Part shown: positions 42,031 through 51,523 of the stretch, piece after piece | Position numbering within the stretch: position 1 is the first letter of the stretch | Layout: each line of letters opens with the position of its first letter | Source of the DNA: Nocardiopsis ansamitocini | GTDB taxonomy: Bacteria > Actinomycetota > Actinomycetes > Streptosporangiales > Streptosporangiaceae | Assembly: GCF_030268225.1 (NCBI RefSeq) | Contig: NZ_BSQG01000005.1 | Span: forward strand, 186,001-250,000 | DNA: 64,000 bases | Direction: 5' to 3' | The notes under the pieces: model-generated | What the model saw: only the letters and a program-made list of their open reading frames with translations | What the model was told of the DNA's origin: nothing | Databases searched by the model: none | Translations under genes and position numbers: made by a program

Positions 42031-43827
42031 ATGTCCGACGCCAGCACACCAGTGAGGTCTGTTCCCGTGGTCGACCCGTCATCGCCGCCCCCGCCCGCCG
42101 CAGCGGACGACGCCGCCGAAGGCACCCGGCAGGTGCTGGCACGGATGGGCGCCCCCGCGGAACTGGCGCCGCGCCTGGTGGCCGTGTTCGGACCCACTGC
42201 GGCCCACGAGCTCACCGCCGACCCCTGGCGCCTGCTGGAGCTGCCCGCGGTCACCGTGCAGCAGGCGGACTTCTGCGCGCGGACGCTGCTGGGTGACGCC
42301 GCACACCCCGACGACCCCCGGCGCGGCCGCGCACTGGTGGCCCATCTGCTGCGTCGCGCAGCGCGCAGCGGGCACACCGCCCTGGCCGAGGCCCGGGTGG
42401 CCGGCGCCCTGCGCGACCAGCAGGTGCGCTCGGTCGACGCGGCCATGAGCGCAGCGACCGACGGGCCGCACGTGCAGCTCGTCGAAGTGTTCCCCGACTC
42501 CGCCGACGACGACGAGTTCGGCGAGGATTCCCCCGAGATGCCCGATGCCGAACGCTTTCTGGCGTTGGACGGACTGGGCCTGGCCGAACAGCAGCTGGGC
42601 GAGGGCCTGCTGCGGCTCATCAGTGCAGAACCGATCATGGACTCGGCAACGGCCGTGGAGACCGTGCAGGCCGCGGCTGCCTCGCTCGACCGGGAGCTGC
42701 TGCCCGAGACGGCCGCGGCAATGGTCACCGTCGCGTTGCGGGGCGTGAGCGTGCTCGTGCACGGGGCGGGCTCGCACGCGACCATCGCCGACGCCGTGCG
42801 CTACGCCTCGGCGATCGCGGAGGAGAGCCAGGTCGGCCTGGTGGTGGCAGCGCCGACCGCATCCGGTGCCGCCGCGTTGAACCTCAGGCTGGCGGACTCC
42901 GCGGTACGGGCGGGCACGGTGGCCGGACTCCTGGACGCGGGTGGTCCCGGAGAAGCGGGGCTCGTGGTCCTCACCGACGCCACCGCCCTGGACACCGAGA
43001 CGGCCGCGGCGCTGGTGGCGGCCTGCGGCGACGATACCCACTTGGTGCTGGTGGCCGACCCCGGGCTGCTCCCCTCGGTGGGGCCCGGACAGTTGGTCGA
43101 CGACCTGATCACCTCACGGGTGGCGGCCGTGGCCGTGCTGCCGGGCGACCCGGCTCCGGGCCCGCAGGTGCTCCTGGCCGCGGAGGTCGCCGACGGCCGG
43201 TTCGACCCCACTGACGTCCACGCTCCCGATCGCGAGGTCGTGGTCGTCCCGGCGGCCTCCGCGGGTGAGGCCGCGCACCGCGCGGTCCAGCTGATCACCG
43301 ATGCCGTTCCGCGTGCGTTCGGGATCGCCGCCGAGCACGTCCAGATCATCACGGCCGAGCGCACCGGGGAGGCCGGCTCGGACGCCGTCAACGCCGCGTG
43401 CAAGGCGCACTTCAATCCCGGCCCCGGCGCGGTGGCCGGTCTGGACCCCGGCGACCGGGTCCTGCTCGCCGGAAGCGGGCCCGGGTACCTCCCCGGTGAC
43501 GCAGGCGTGCTGGGTGCGGTGGGCGAGAAAGGCGCCGCGGTGGAACTGGTCGACGGACGTACCGTCACCGTCTCGGTGCCGGCCCACTTGCGGCCGGGCT
43601 GGGCGATCACCGTCCCCGCCGCGCAGGGCGGGACCTGGCCCGCAGCGATCCTGGTCTACGGTCCCGACGCCCCTGTGTCGCGTGCGCAGTTCTACACCGC
43701 GCTCACCAGGGGGGAGAGCCACGTCTGTGTGGTGACCGCCAACGCTCCCGCGCTGTCGGGGGCGGTGCGCGACGCGACCGCCCCCGAACGACACACCCGG
43801 CTGGTGCAGATCCTGCGCGAGAGCTGA
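42031..43827 (+). CDS. RecD2/TraA-like helicase homologue with inactivated Walker motifs
   Basis: 598 residues with the layout of RecD2-type helicases: an N-terminal helix-hairpin-helix region (residues ~25-90; VLARMGAPAELAPRLVAVFG, ADPWRLLELPAVTVQQAD), a central RecA-like domain, an SH3-like insert (~490-530; LDPGDRVLLAGSGPGYLPGD), and a C-terminal UvrD_C-like motif RAQFYTALTRGESHVCVV (~551-568). The Walker A position, residues 244-251, reads HGAGSHAT where family members have GGPGTGKT, so the catalytic Lys is missing; the Walker B position reads VVLTDAT (about 312-318) rather than VVVDEAS. It is therefore probably not an ATPase and may act as a scaffold or DNA-binding protein. The frame is intact, so it is not a pseudogene. 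Confidence 0.75.
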   Translation: MSDASTPVRSVPVVDPSSPPPPAAADDAAEGTRQVLARMGAPAELAPRLVAVFGPTAAHELTADPWRLLELPAVTVQQADFCARTLLGDAAHPDDPRRGRALVAHLLRRAARSGHTALAEARVAGALRDQQVRSVDAAMSAATDGPHVQLVEVFPDSADDDEFGEDSPEMPDAERFLALDGLGLAEQQLGEGLLRLISAEPIMDSATAVETVQAAAASLDRELLPETAAAMVTVALRGVSVLVHGAGSHATIADAVRYASAIAEESQVGLVVAAPTASGAAALNLRLADSAVRAGTVAGLLDAGGPGEAGLVVLTDATALDTETAAALVAACGDDTHLVLVADPGLLPSVGPGQLVDDLITSRVAAVAVLPGDPAPGPQVLLAAEVADGRFDPTDVHAPDREVVVVPAASAGEAAHRAVQLITDAVPRAFGIAAEHVQIITAERTGEAGSDAVNAACKAHFNPGPGAVAGLDPGDRVLLAGSGPGYLPGDAGVLGAVGEKGAAVELVDGRTVTVSVPAHLRPGWAITVPAAQGGTWPAAILVYGPDAPVSRAQFYTALTRGESHVCVVTANAPALSGAVRDATAPERHTRLVQILRES

Positions 43828-43845
43828 GCCTCCGGGAAACGTGCG

Positions 43846-44607
43846 TCACACACGGTCCAGGAAACCGCCGTCCACGACCAGGTTGGTCCCGGTGATGTAC
43901 TCGGCCGCCGGCGAGCCCAGGAACACCACGGCACGGGCGACGTCCTCGGCCGTGCCGAGGCGACCGCTGGGGATACGGGAGCGGATGCCGGCATAGAAGT
44001 CGGGGTCGGTCTCCCGACGCCGGGCCCAGCCGCCTCCCTCGAACTCGGTGGGCCCCGGGGAGACGGTGTTGACGCGCACCCCTCGGGCAGGGAGCGTGCG
44101 GGCCAGACCGGCCGCGTAGTGGTTGAGTGCTGCCTTGAGCGGGCCGTACGCCTTCGGTCCGGACGGAGCGGAGGTGTGCAGCGCCGAGGTGCTGGAGATC
44201 AGTACCACCGAGCCGCCCCGGGCGGAGGCCGCCAGGTGCTCCTCGGCCTCGTCCACGAGGTGGACGAAGGGCATGAGGTCGGTACTGAAATTCCGTTGCC
44301 ACTGGTCGGGAGACGCACTGCTGCCGGCGGAGACGTTGGATACCACGATGTCGATTCCACCCAGTTCATGGGCCGCGCGGGCGACGAAGGCGCGCAGGGC
44401 CGCCTCGTCGGTGACGTCCAGCGCCTGATCCACGACCGTGGCACCCGTGCCGCGCAGTTGCCCGGCCGCCTCGGTGAGCGGCTCCGGGGAGCGCGCACAG
44501 ATCGCGAGGTCGGCGCCTTCGTCGGCGAAGGTCTGGGCGATGGCACGGCCGATGCCGCGACTGGCGCCGGTGACCACGACCCTTGCTCCGTCGAGTCCCA
44601 AGTCCAT
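43846..44607 (-). CDS. SDR-family oxidoreductase
   Basis: 253 residues, classical short-chain dehydrogenase. Cofactor loop TGASRGIGRAIAQ, NNAG-equivalent VSNVSAGSS, catalytic Ser in LISSTSALHTS, and Tyr-x3-Lys in AYGPLKAALN. The C-terminal VAFLGSPAAEYITG-like segment reads VVFLGSPAAEYITGTNLVVD. It lies downstream of fabI on the same strand, but a strong hairpin (44646-44683) separates them, so it may have its own promoter. Substrate not identifiable. Confidence 0.9.
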   Translation of the reverse strand: MDLGLDGARVVVTGASRGIGRAIAQTFADEGADLAICARSPEPLTEAAGQLRGTGATVVDQALDVTDEAALRAFVARAAHELGGIDIVVSNVSAGSSASPDQWQRNFSTDLMPFVHLVDEAEEHLAASARGGSVVLISSTSALHTSAPSGPKAYGPLKAALNHYAAGLARTLPARGVRVNTVSPGPTEFEGGGWARRRETDPDFYAGIRSRIPSGRLGTAEDVARAVVFLGSPAAEYITGTNLVVDGGFLDRV

Positions 44608-44645
44608 TGTCGTCTCCCTCTGTCGGTGACCGTGGGTCAGGCAAA

Positions 44646-44683
44646 GGCCGCGGGTACCCGAGTGGTGGCGGGTACCCGCGGCC
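44646..44683 (-). terminator. Terminator after fabI
   Basis: GGCCGCGGGTACCC (44646-44659) and GGGTACCCGCGGCC (44670-44683) form a perfect 14-bp stem; the minus-strand tail reads TTTGCC. It follows the fabI stop by 16 bases. Confidence 0.75.
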
Positions 44684-44698
44684 GGGTGGTGCTGGACA

Positions 44699-45463
44699 CT
44701 ACGCGCCGGTGGAGTGGAACCCTCCGTCGACGTGCACGATCTCGCCGGTGGTGGCCGGGAACCAGTCCGAGAGCAGCGCGACGACGGCGCGGGCGGCGGG
44801 CTCGGGGTCGGTGGTGTCCCAGCCCAGCGGGGCGCGCTCGGGCCACGCCGAGGCCAGCTGGTCGAAGCCGGGGATGCTGCGGGCGGCCATGGTGCTCAGC
44901 GGGCCCGCGGAGACCAGGTTGACCCGGATGTTCTGCTCGCCGAGGTAGCGGGCCAGGTAGCGCGCGGTGGAGGTGAGGCCGGACTTGGCCACGCCCATCC
45001 AGTCGTAGATCGGGTAGGAGACGCTGTTGTCGAAGTCCAGCGCCACCACCGAGCCACCGTCCTTCATCAGCGGCAGCACCGCGGTGGTGAGGGACTTCAG
45101 CGAGAAGGTCGAGGTGTGGATGGCCGTGGCGACGTCCTCCCACTTGGTGTTGAGGAAGTTGCCGCCCAACGCGTCCTGGGGGGTGAAGCCGATGGAGTGC
45201 ACGACGCCGTCGAGGCCGTCCACGTGCTCGGCGATACGTCCGGCGAGGCTTTCCAGGTGGCCCTCGTCGGTCACGTCGAGTTCCAGCACGGGGGGCGTGT
45301 CGGGCAGCCGTTGGGCGATGCGGTTGACCAGGCTGAGCCGACCGTATCCGGTGAGCACGACCGTGGCGCCCTGCTCCTGGCAGAGCTTGGCCACGTGGAA
45401 GGCGATCGAGGAGTCGGTGAGCACCCCGGTGACCAGGATGCGCTTTCCTTCAAGAATTCCCAT
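44699..45463 (-). CDS. fabI: Enoyl-ACP reductase FabI (InhA-like)
   Basis: 254 residues. NADH-dependent reduction of the enoyl-ACP double bond in the last step of each fatty acid elongation round. The cofactor loop is TGVLTDSSIAFHVAKLCQEQ, and the catalytic Tyr-x6-Lys is YDWMGVAK in SYPIYDWMGVAKSGL. HSIGF and GPLSTMAAR (the flexible substrate loop) are present. Like mycobacterial mabA-inhA it follows fabG on the same strand, 69 bp downstream. It is the target type of isoniazid and triclosan in other bacteria. Confidence 0.95.
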   Translation of the reverse strand: MGILEGKRILVTGVLTDSSIAFHVAKLCQEQGATVVLTGYGRLSLVNRIAQRLPDTPPVLELDVTDEGHLESLAGRIAEHVDGLDGVVHSIGFTPQDALGGNFLNTKWEDVATAIHTSTFSLKSLTTAVLPLMKDGGSVVALDFDNSVSYPIYDWMGVAKSGLTSTARYLARYLGEQNIRVNLVSAGPLSTMAARSIPGFDQLASAWPERAPLGWDTTDPEPAARAVVALLSDWFPATTGEIVHVDGGFHSTGA

Positions 45464-45532
45464 TGGCGGTTTTTGTCCTTGTTCGATAGTTGCCGTGCGG
45501 AATCAGGGGCGGCCGAAGCCGACGGGGGGCGC

Positions 45533-46471
<939 letters not shown>

Positions 46472-46512
46472 TCACGCCCCTCGCCGGACGTCCGGCACGA
46501 CCAGCCCGCCCG

Positions 46513-47535
46513 TCAGTGCGCGTCGAGACGGTCGATGCCCGCGGCGATCAGGGCGGGCACGGCGGTGCCGACCCGCTCGAAGTCGGCTCCTACGGTCTGG
46601 CCGTGGATGAACCGGTAGTGGATGCCTTCCAGGATCACCGCGATCTTGAAGTAGGCGAAGCTCACATACCAGGCGAGGTCGTCGACATCGCACCCGGAGC
46701 GCTCGACGTAACGGGCGACGATCTCCCGACTCCCCGGGAATCCCGGGGCCCGACGCACACTGCTCACCCCGATGTCCTCGGGGAGTTCCGCGCTGCTGTA
46801 GGCCAGGACGAGGGCGAGATCGGTGAGCGGGTCGCCAAGAGTGGACATCTCCCAGTCCAGAACGGCCGTAATGCGGTCGGCGTCATCCACCAGGACGTTG
46901 TCCAGGCGGTAGTCCCCATGGACGATCGCCGCGGCGCGTTCCCGCGGAAGACCCGCGGCGAGCCGGGCGCGAAGCTCCTCGGCACCGGCGAGGTCGCGAC
47001 TGTGCGAGGCGGCCAGTTGTCTGCTCCAGCGACGCAGTTGCCGCTCCAGGAAGCCGTCGGGACGCCCGAAGTCGGCGAGCCCCACGGAAACCGGGTCGAC
47101 CGCATGCAGTTCGGCGAGGGTGTCCACGAGCCGCAGCAGAACAGCGTGAGTGCGCCGGGGGCCGATGGCCGCCAGTTGGGCGCCGTCGCGGTAGGGAGTG
47201 CCGGGGACGAGGTCCATCACGTAGAAACGCGCACCGATGACCGATTCGTCCGTGCACAGCAGCCGGGTGGCGGGGACCGGAACGGGGGTGGCGGCCAGGG
47301 CGGTGATGACGCGGTACTCGCGGGCCATGTCGTGTGCGGTGGGCAGGACGTGGCCCAACGGTGGCCGGCGCACCACCCAGTGGTGCACGCCGTCGGTGAT
47401 GGCATACGTCAGGTTGGAGCGGCCTCCCTCGATGAGTCGCCCGGTCAACGTTTCGCCCACCAGGCCGGGGCGTGCCTTGTCCAGGTACCTTCTCAGCCGT
47501 TCGAGGTCGAGCCCGGGTGGGTTGGCTCCGCTCAC
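46513..47535 (-). CDS. APH-like phosphotransferase family protein (acyl-CoA-associated type)
   Basis: 340 residues of the aminoglycoside-phosphotransferase fold. Seen: a Gly-rich loop LIEGGRSNLTYAI, VVRRPP for the ATP-binding Lys/Arg, the catalytic HGDYRLDNVLVDD, and the metal-binding DWEMSTLGDPLTDLA. This branch is often encoded beside acyl-CoA dehydrogenases and is used in lipid or sterol catabolism (FadE36-like). Start set at GTG 47535, which has GGGGGA close upstream; ATG 47547 lies immediately downstream of the operator and could be a leaderless alternative. A TetR-type operator at 47551 overlaps its promoter. Confidence 0.85.
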   Translation of the reverse strand: MSGANPPGLDLERLRRYLDKARPGLVGETLTGRLIEGGRSNLTYAITDGVHHWVVRRPPLGHVLPTAHDMAREYRVITALAATPVPVPATRLLCTDESVIGARFYVMDLVPGTPYRDGAQLAAIGPRRTHAVLLRLVDTLAELHAVDPVSVGLADFGRPDGFLERQLRRWSRQLAASHSRDLAGAEELRARLAAGLPRERAAAIVHGDYRLDNVLVDDADRITAVLDWEMSTLGDPLTDLALVLAYSSAELPEDIGVSSVRRAPGFPGSREIVARYVERSGCDVDDLAWYVSFAYFKIAVILEGIHYRFIHGQTVGADFERVGTAVPALIAAGIDRLDAH

Positions 47536-47550
47536 AGTTCCCCCCATCAC

Positions 47551-47568
47551 ATACCGACCGACCGGTAT
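47551..47568. promoter_or_regulatory. TetR-type operator
   Basis: ATACCG-accgac-CGGTAT is an 18-bp dyad with perfect 6-bp arms, in the style of FadR/KstR-type TetR operators (repeats of ACCGAC/GGTCGG). It lies just before the starts of the phosphotransferase gene and 86 bp from the end of the truncated TetR gene. Confidence 0.7.
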
Positions 47569-47653
47569 CTACTACCGGGCGTAGCGCAATATACCCCAGA
47601 GGGTCACGACCGGGAGGACCGCGAGGAGAAGAGAAAAGCGTCGCGGGCCACAA

Positions 47654-48079
47654 TTATCGAGCGATCGAGGAGGCGGCCGGACGCAGGCCGTCGAGGAGCA
47701 ACCGCGCGTAGTATTCTCCCGCCGCCGCGGGCGTCCATTCCCCCCGCGGCTGGAACCAGGTGCGCAGCGAACGCACCGAACCGAAGAAGAAGTCGGCCAC
47801 CACGTCCCCGGCAACCTGATCGGCGAAGACACCGCTGCGCTGGCCCTGCTCGATCAACCCGTGGAAGAGTTCGCGCTCGCTCCGACCGGGAAAAACGGCC
47901 ACCGGTCCGGCGACCGCCGCGACCACGACCTCGACGGCGGCGGCGCGCAGGCGCCCCTCGACTCCCGTCCCTGCGACAATGGAGTCAAAGCGGCTGACCA
48001 CAACGGCCACGGCACTGCCCTTCTGCGGCTCGAACAACCTCGGCCCGAGACGGCCGGACACGGCCACCGCGGTGCACAC
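47654..48079 (-). CDS. TetR-family regulator missing its DNA-binding half (possible pseudogene)
   Basis: 141 residues; full TetR proteins are about 190-220. The C-terminal part is a good TetR ligand/dimer domain: ERELFHGLIEQGQRSGVFAD, VVADFFFGSVRSLRTWFQPR, and AGEYYARLLLDGLRP. The N-terminus (MCTAVAVSGRLGPRLFEPQK) seems to align only with the third helix of the usual HTH and the segment just after it, so helices 1 and 2 are missing. Only 105 bp separate its start from the stop of the upstream response regulator, leaving no room for the missing exon-equivalent. It thus looks 5'-truncated by a deletion. If translated, it could still dimerise with other TetR proteins. Confidence 0.6.
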   Translation of the reverse strand: MCTAVAVSGRLGPRLFEPQKGSAVAVVVSRFDSIVAGTGVEGRLRAAAVEVVVAAVAGPVAVFPGRSERELFHGLIEQGQRSGVFADQVAGDVVADFFFGSVRSLRTWFQPRGEWTPAAAGEYYARLLLDGLRPAASSIAR

Positions 48080-48184
48080 GGAACCACCTTAGGACGCGCC
48101 GGTCACCACCACCCACTCCAGGCGTTATTTATACGTGACCTTCATGTGTCGCCACTGTTACGAAGACACCGGTTCCGATCCGAC

Positions 48185-48835
48185 TCACACCCAGCCGGCA
48201 TCGTGGGCCGAGATCGCGGCCTGCACCCGGTTGCTCATGTCCAGTTTGGCCAGGATTCGGCTCACATGGGCCTTCACCGTCGCCTCGCGCATACCGAGTT
48301 CCCGCCCCGCCTCGGCATTGGACATGCCCCGGGCGACAGCCACCAGGACGGCGCGCTCGCGTTCGCTCAGCACGTCCAGCCGCCGAGCAGCCTGGTCCGC
48401 ACCTGCCGCAGGAGCCTGGGCCGCGAAACGCTCCAGCATCCGCTTGGTGACACTGGGGGCCAGCATCGCATTGCCCTCGTCGATGGTGCGCACCGCTGTG
48501 ATCAGGTCCCGGGGCGGAGTGTCCTTGAGGAGGAAACCCATCGCCCCGGCGCGCAGCGCCGCGTGCACGTACTCGTCCAGGTCGAAAGTGGTCAACAGGA
48601 TGACTTTGGGCGATCCGGGCAACTCGGCGAGTCGGGCCGCAGCGGTCAGCCCGTCCATCCCCGGCATCCGGATGTCCAGCAGAATGACGTCGGGGGCGAG
48701 CCGGGCCGCCAGTTCCAGCGCTTCGGCTCCGTCCGCCCCCTCGCCGACGACTTCGAGATCGGGGGCGGAGTCCAGGATCATCCGCAGTCCTGAACGCACC
48801 AACTGTTCGTCATCGACCAAAACGATCGAAATCAC
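48185..48835 (-). CDS. NarL/LuxR-family response regulator
   Basis: 216 residues. Receiver domain: DDEQ at residues 7-10, phospho-acceptor Asp in VILLDIRMPGMDG, and Lys in FLLKDTPPRD. LuxR-type DNA-binding domain: LSERERAVLVAVARGMSNAE and GMREATVKAHVSRILAKLDM. Start GTG 48835 with GGGGG just upstream, 10 bp after the kinase stop, so the two are co-transcribed and probably cotranslated. This kind of pair commonly controls a neighbouring ABC exporter; the only one here is the decayed copy at 50456. Confidence 0.94.
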   Translation of the reverse strand: MISIVLVDDEQLVRSGLRMILDSAPDLEVVGEGADGAEALELAARLAPDVILLDIRMPGMDGLTAAARLAELPGSPKVILLTTFDLDEYVHAALRAGAMGFLLKDTPPRDLITAVRTIDEGNAMLAPSVTKRMLERFAAQAPAAGADQAARRLDVLSERERAVLVAVARGMSNAEAGRELGMREATVKAHVSRILAKLDMSNRVQAAISAHDAGWV

Positions 48836-48845
48836 GCGGCCCCCG

Positions 48846-50111
48846 TCATGGTTGCTCTCCGGTCGACGGGCCCTCGGCCCGCGCTGCCTCCACCAACGGC
48901 AGGACGGCGCGCACCTGCCACGCACCGTCGGGGTGGGGCCCCGCGGCGAGCGTACCGCCGGCCAGGGTGACGCGCTCGCGCAACCCCGCCAGGCCGTACC
49001 CACTGCTGGGCGGGCTCTCCTTTGCGCCCGTCGACGGCGGGTCGTTGACCACCACCACCTCCAGGTCGCAGGAACCGTAGTCCAGCCGCAGGCTCGCCGG
49101 GCTGTTGGGGGCATGCTTGGCAACGTTGGTCAACGCTTCCTGGACCACCCGGTAAGCGGTGCGCTCCAGCTGGGCCGCCAAAGGGCGCGGGGTTCCGGTG
49201 GTCCGCCACCGCACCTCCACACCGGCAGCACGCGAATCGTTGATCAGTTTGGCGAGGTCGCTGAGCATCGGCTGGGGAGCAGTGGGGGCGCCTGCCGTCT
49301 GGTCGTCCCGCAACACCCCAAGGATCTCCCGCAGTTCGGCCAGCGCCTCCCGTCCGGTGGTGCGGATCAGTCCGGCCGTCCGCACGGTCGCGTCGTCCCC
49401 GGCCGACACCTCCAGTCCGCCGGCGTGCAGGACCATCAGGCTGACCCGGTGGGCCACCACATCGTGCATCTCCCGGGCGATTCGGGTCCGCTCGGCTGCG
49501 ATCGCGGTCTCGGCCTTGAGGTTCTGCTCGCGCTCCAGCCGCGCGGCACGGTCGCGGAGGTTGTCCACGAGTTGACGCCGGGTCCCCACCCACAGCCCCA
49601 GGACCAGCGGGAGGACAAGGGAGAAGCTGACGGTGAAGAGGGTGGTCCCGAAAGGCTGCTCCCAGTAGACGACGACCAGCGCCAGGAAGTAGGCGATTGC
49701 CCAGGACACCAGCCGGAACCGGTCAGCGGACCAGACCGCGTAGCTGTAGATAGCGATGGACAGCGGGACGAAATTGCCGAAGAGCAGCAGCAGCGCCAGG
49801 CTCAGTGCCAGCAGCCAGATGGGCCGCGAGCGGCGCAGCATGATCGTGACGGCGACCGCGGTCGGCAGGACCAGCAGGAGGATCAGCGCATACGTGACGA
49901 CCAGCAGACGGGGCAGGACACTGCCCGAATCGCCGGCGAAAAGGCTGAAGGTCAGTATGCCGTTGCCGAGGGTGGAACCGAATCCGCCGGCCATCCCCAG
50001 CATCACGAAGGGGAAGAAGCCGATCGCCCAGCAGACGTCGGCCACCCTGTAGCGGTGCGTCCGGCCCCACTTCCAGGGCGCGGCCGTCCGTTGCATCCAT
50101 CGCCACACCAT
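48846..50111 (-). CDS. NarL-type sensor histidine kinase
   Basis: 421 residues with six or so membrane helices in the first 180 (for example DVCWAIGFFPFVMLGMAGGF and WLLALSLALLLLFGNFVPLS). The HisKA_3 phospho-acceptor is in RTRIAREMHDVVAHRVSLMV, the ATPase N-box in VQEALTNVAKHAPNSPASL, and the G-box in GYGLAGLRERVTLAGG. No large sensory domain is present, so it is an intramembrane-sensing type. No ribosome site precedes ATG 50111; TAGAAT about 10 bases upstream suggests a leaderless transcript. Its partner is the regulator at 48185. Confidence 0.93.
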   Translation of the reverse strand: MVWRWMQRTAAPWKWGRTHRYRVADVCWAIGFFPFVMLGMAGGFGSTLGNGILTFSLFAGDSGSVLPRLLVVTYALILLLVLPTAVAVTIMLRRSRPIWLLALSLALLLLFGNFVPLSIAIYSYAVWSADRFRLVSWAIAYFLALVVVYWEQPFGTTLFTVSFSLVLPLVLGLWVGTRRQLVDNLRDRAARLEREQNLKAETAIAAERTRIAREMHDVVAHRVSLMVLHAGGLEVSAGDDATVRTAGLIRTTGREALAELREILGVLRDDQTAGAPTAPQPMLSDLAKLINDSRAAGVEVRWRTTGTPRPLAAQLERTAYRVVQEALTNVAKHAPNSPASLRLDYGSCDLEVVVVNDPPSTGAKESPPSSGYGLAGLRERVTLAGGTLAAGPHPDGAWQVRAVLPLVEAARAEGPSTGEQP

Positions 50112-50175
50112 GAGCGGGATTCTACGAGCGGATGAGCAGCCAAAGAATCCCTGTTCAAAGGCGTGGCGCGCGGGT

Positions 50176-50268
50176 GACGAAAGTCGATGGCCCGTATCCG
50201 GGCAGGTAGCGGCGCAATCGGCCGACGCTCTGCTTCCCGATGGTGTTGCAGGGCACCGACGAAAGTCG
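50176..50268. repeat. Two copies of an 11-bp dyad upstream of the ABC remnant
   Basis: GACGAAAGTCG occurs at 50176-50186 and again at 50258-50268, 82 bp apart. Each has GAC-gaaa-GTC dyad symmetry. They lie in the 344-bp gene-free stretch (50112-50455) between the histidine kinase and the ABC pseudogene. They are candidate binding sites for the neighbouring response regulator. I see nothing else functional in this stretch. Confidence 0.5.
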
Positions 50269-50455
50269 GGAACGGTTTCGGGCGAAAGGACGACCCTGGG
50301 CCTTCCCTCCCCCTTCGACCGTGGCCGCGATCAGCAGTTCGGGCGAGGTCGAAGGGGCGGGCCGGCCCAGCGTGGAATTCGTCGGCCGGGCGGCCTGCAC
50401 AGTCACGTCTGCGCCCGACCGGCTGATGCCTCCACCCATGCCCAGGAGAACCACC

Positions 50456-51355
50456 GTGAGCCGGACGGCGGCGTCCCCCGTCCCATCCGCCGCGCCCGCG
50501 GTGGCGGCGCGCGGGCCGACCAAGGTGTACGGGGCGAGAACCCCTGCGGTGCGGGGATCGGGCGGGGTGGACGTGGAGTTCGCCCGGGGCGCGTTCACGG
50601 CCGTCGTGGGCCCTCGGAGTCGGGCGGTCCCCCCTGATGCAGTGCTTGGCGGGCCGACACCGCCACGTCCAAAAGCATGCGCCTGGGCCGCACCGGCATC
50701 ACCACCCTCGACGACAGACGGCTCACCCGGCCGCGCCGCGAGCGCATCGGATTCATCTTCCAGTCCTTCAACCTGCTCCCCATGCCGACCGCGCACCACA
50801 CCATCGTGCTGCCCGCCCGGATCGCCAAACGCACCGTGGACGCCCGATGCCTGGCCCACGTGATCGGGGCGGTGGGGGTGGCCGACCGCCTGGACCACCC
50901 GACCTCCGAACTTTCCGGGGGTCGGCCACAGCGCGTGGCCCGTGGCCCGCGCCCTGCTGGACGCGCCCGAGGCGGTCTATTCCGACGCCCACCGGCAACC
51001 TGGACGCGCGCTCGGGAGCAGAGATCCTGATCGCGGTGTTCGGCGTCGCCACCACCATGGCGCTGCCGGTGATCGAACGTCGCCGGGAATCGGCTCTGGT
51101 GCGCGCCCTGGGGCTGTCCAAAGGACAGGTGGGCGCGATGCTTGAGCATCGAGGCGGTACTGGTGTCGCTGGTGGGCGCCGTGCTGGGCATCCTGTTCGG
51201 CTGAGCTGCGGGAAACATGTTCATGGACCGGGCCCTGCCGGTGGGGCAGATCTGCGCCTTCATCGCGATCGCGGTGCCGACAGGACTGATCGCCTCGATC
51301 GCGCCGGGCCGTGCGGACCTCGATCACGGGGGCGCTGACGAGCGACCAGCATCGG
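50456..51355 (+). pseudogene. Decayed MacB-like ABC transporter (ATPase fused to permease remnant)
   Basis: A LolD/MacB-type exporter gene is recognisable in pieces on different frames. GTG 50456 (with CAGGAG upstream) opens a frame with ARGPTKVYGARTPAVRGSGG and GVDVEFARGAFTAVVGP. A frameshift follows at about 50612, where the Walker A region reads GPSESGGPP-like instead of GPSGSGKST. The middle resumes in another frame (ERIGFIFQSFNLLPMPTAHH), then SELSGG, with further shifts near 50925-50985. From 51000 the ATPase text (LDARSGAEIL) runs straight into FtsX-permease text (IERRRESALVRALGLSKGQV), so the missing part of the permease was deleted. The end reaches LIASIAPGR near 51310. Several lesions mean no working protein. 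Confidence 0.85.
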
Positions 51356-51523
51356 CCGATTGCGCGAAACGGGCGTTTTCCAGGAGTTTCTCGTCGAGCG
51401 CCCGCTTTGCGTTTCCTATTTCCCTCCGGAGCTGCTTCCGGGTTACATTCCTGGGTATCGCCGCCGGAAGGCCCGCTGCGCCGGACCATTCCAATCGCTA
51501 ATTCCGATCGATAGAGTAGGTTT

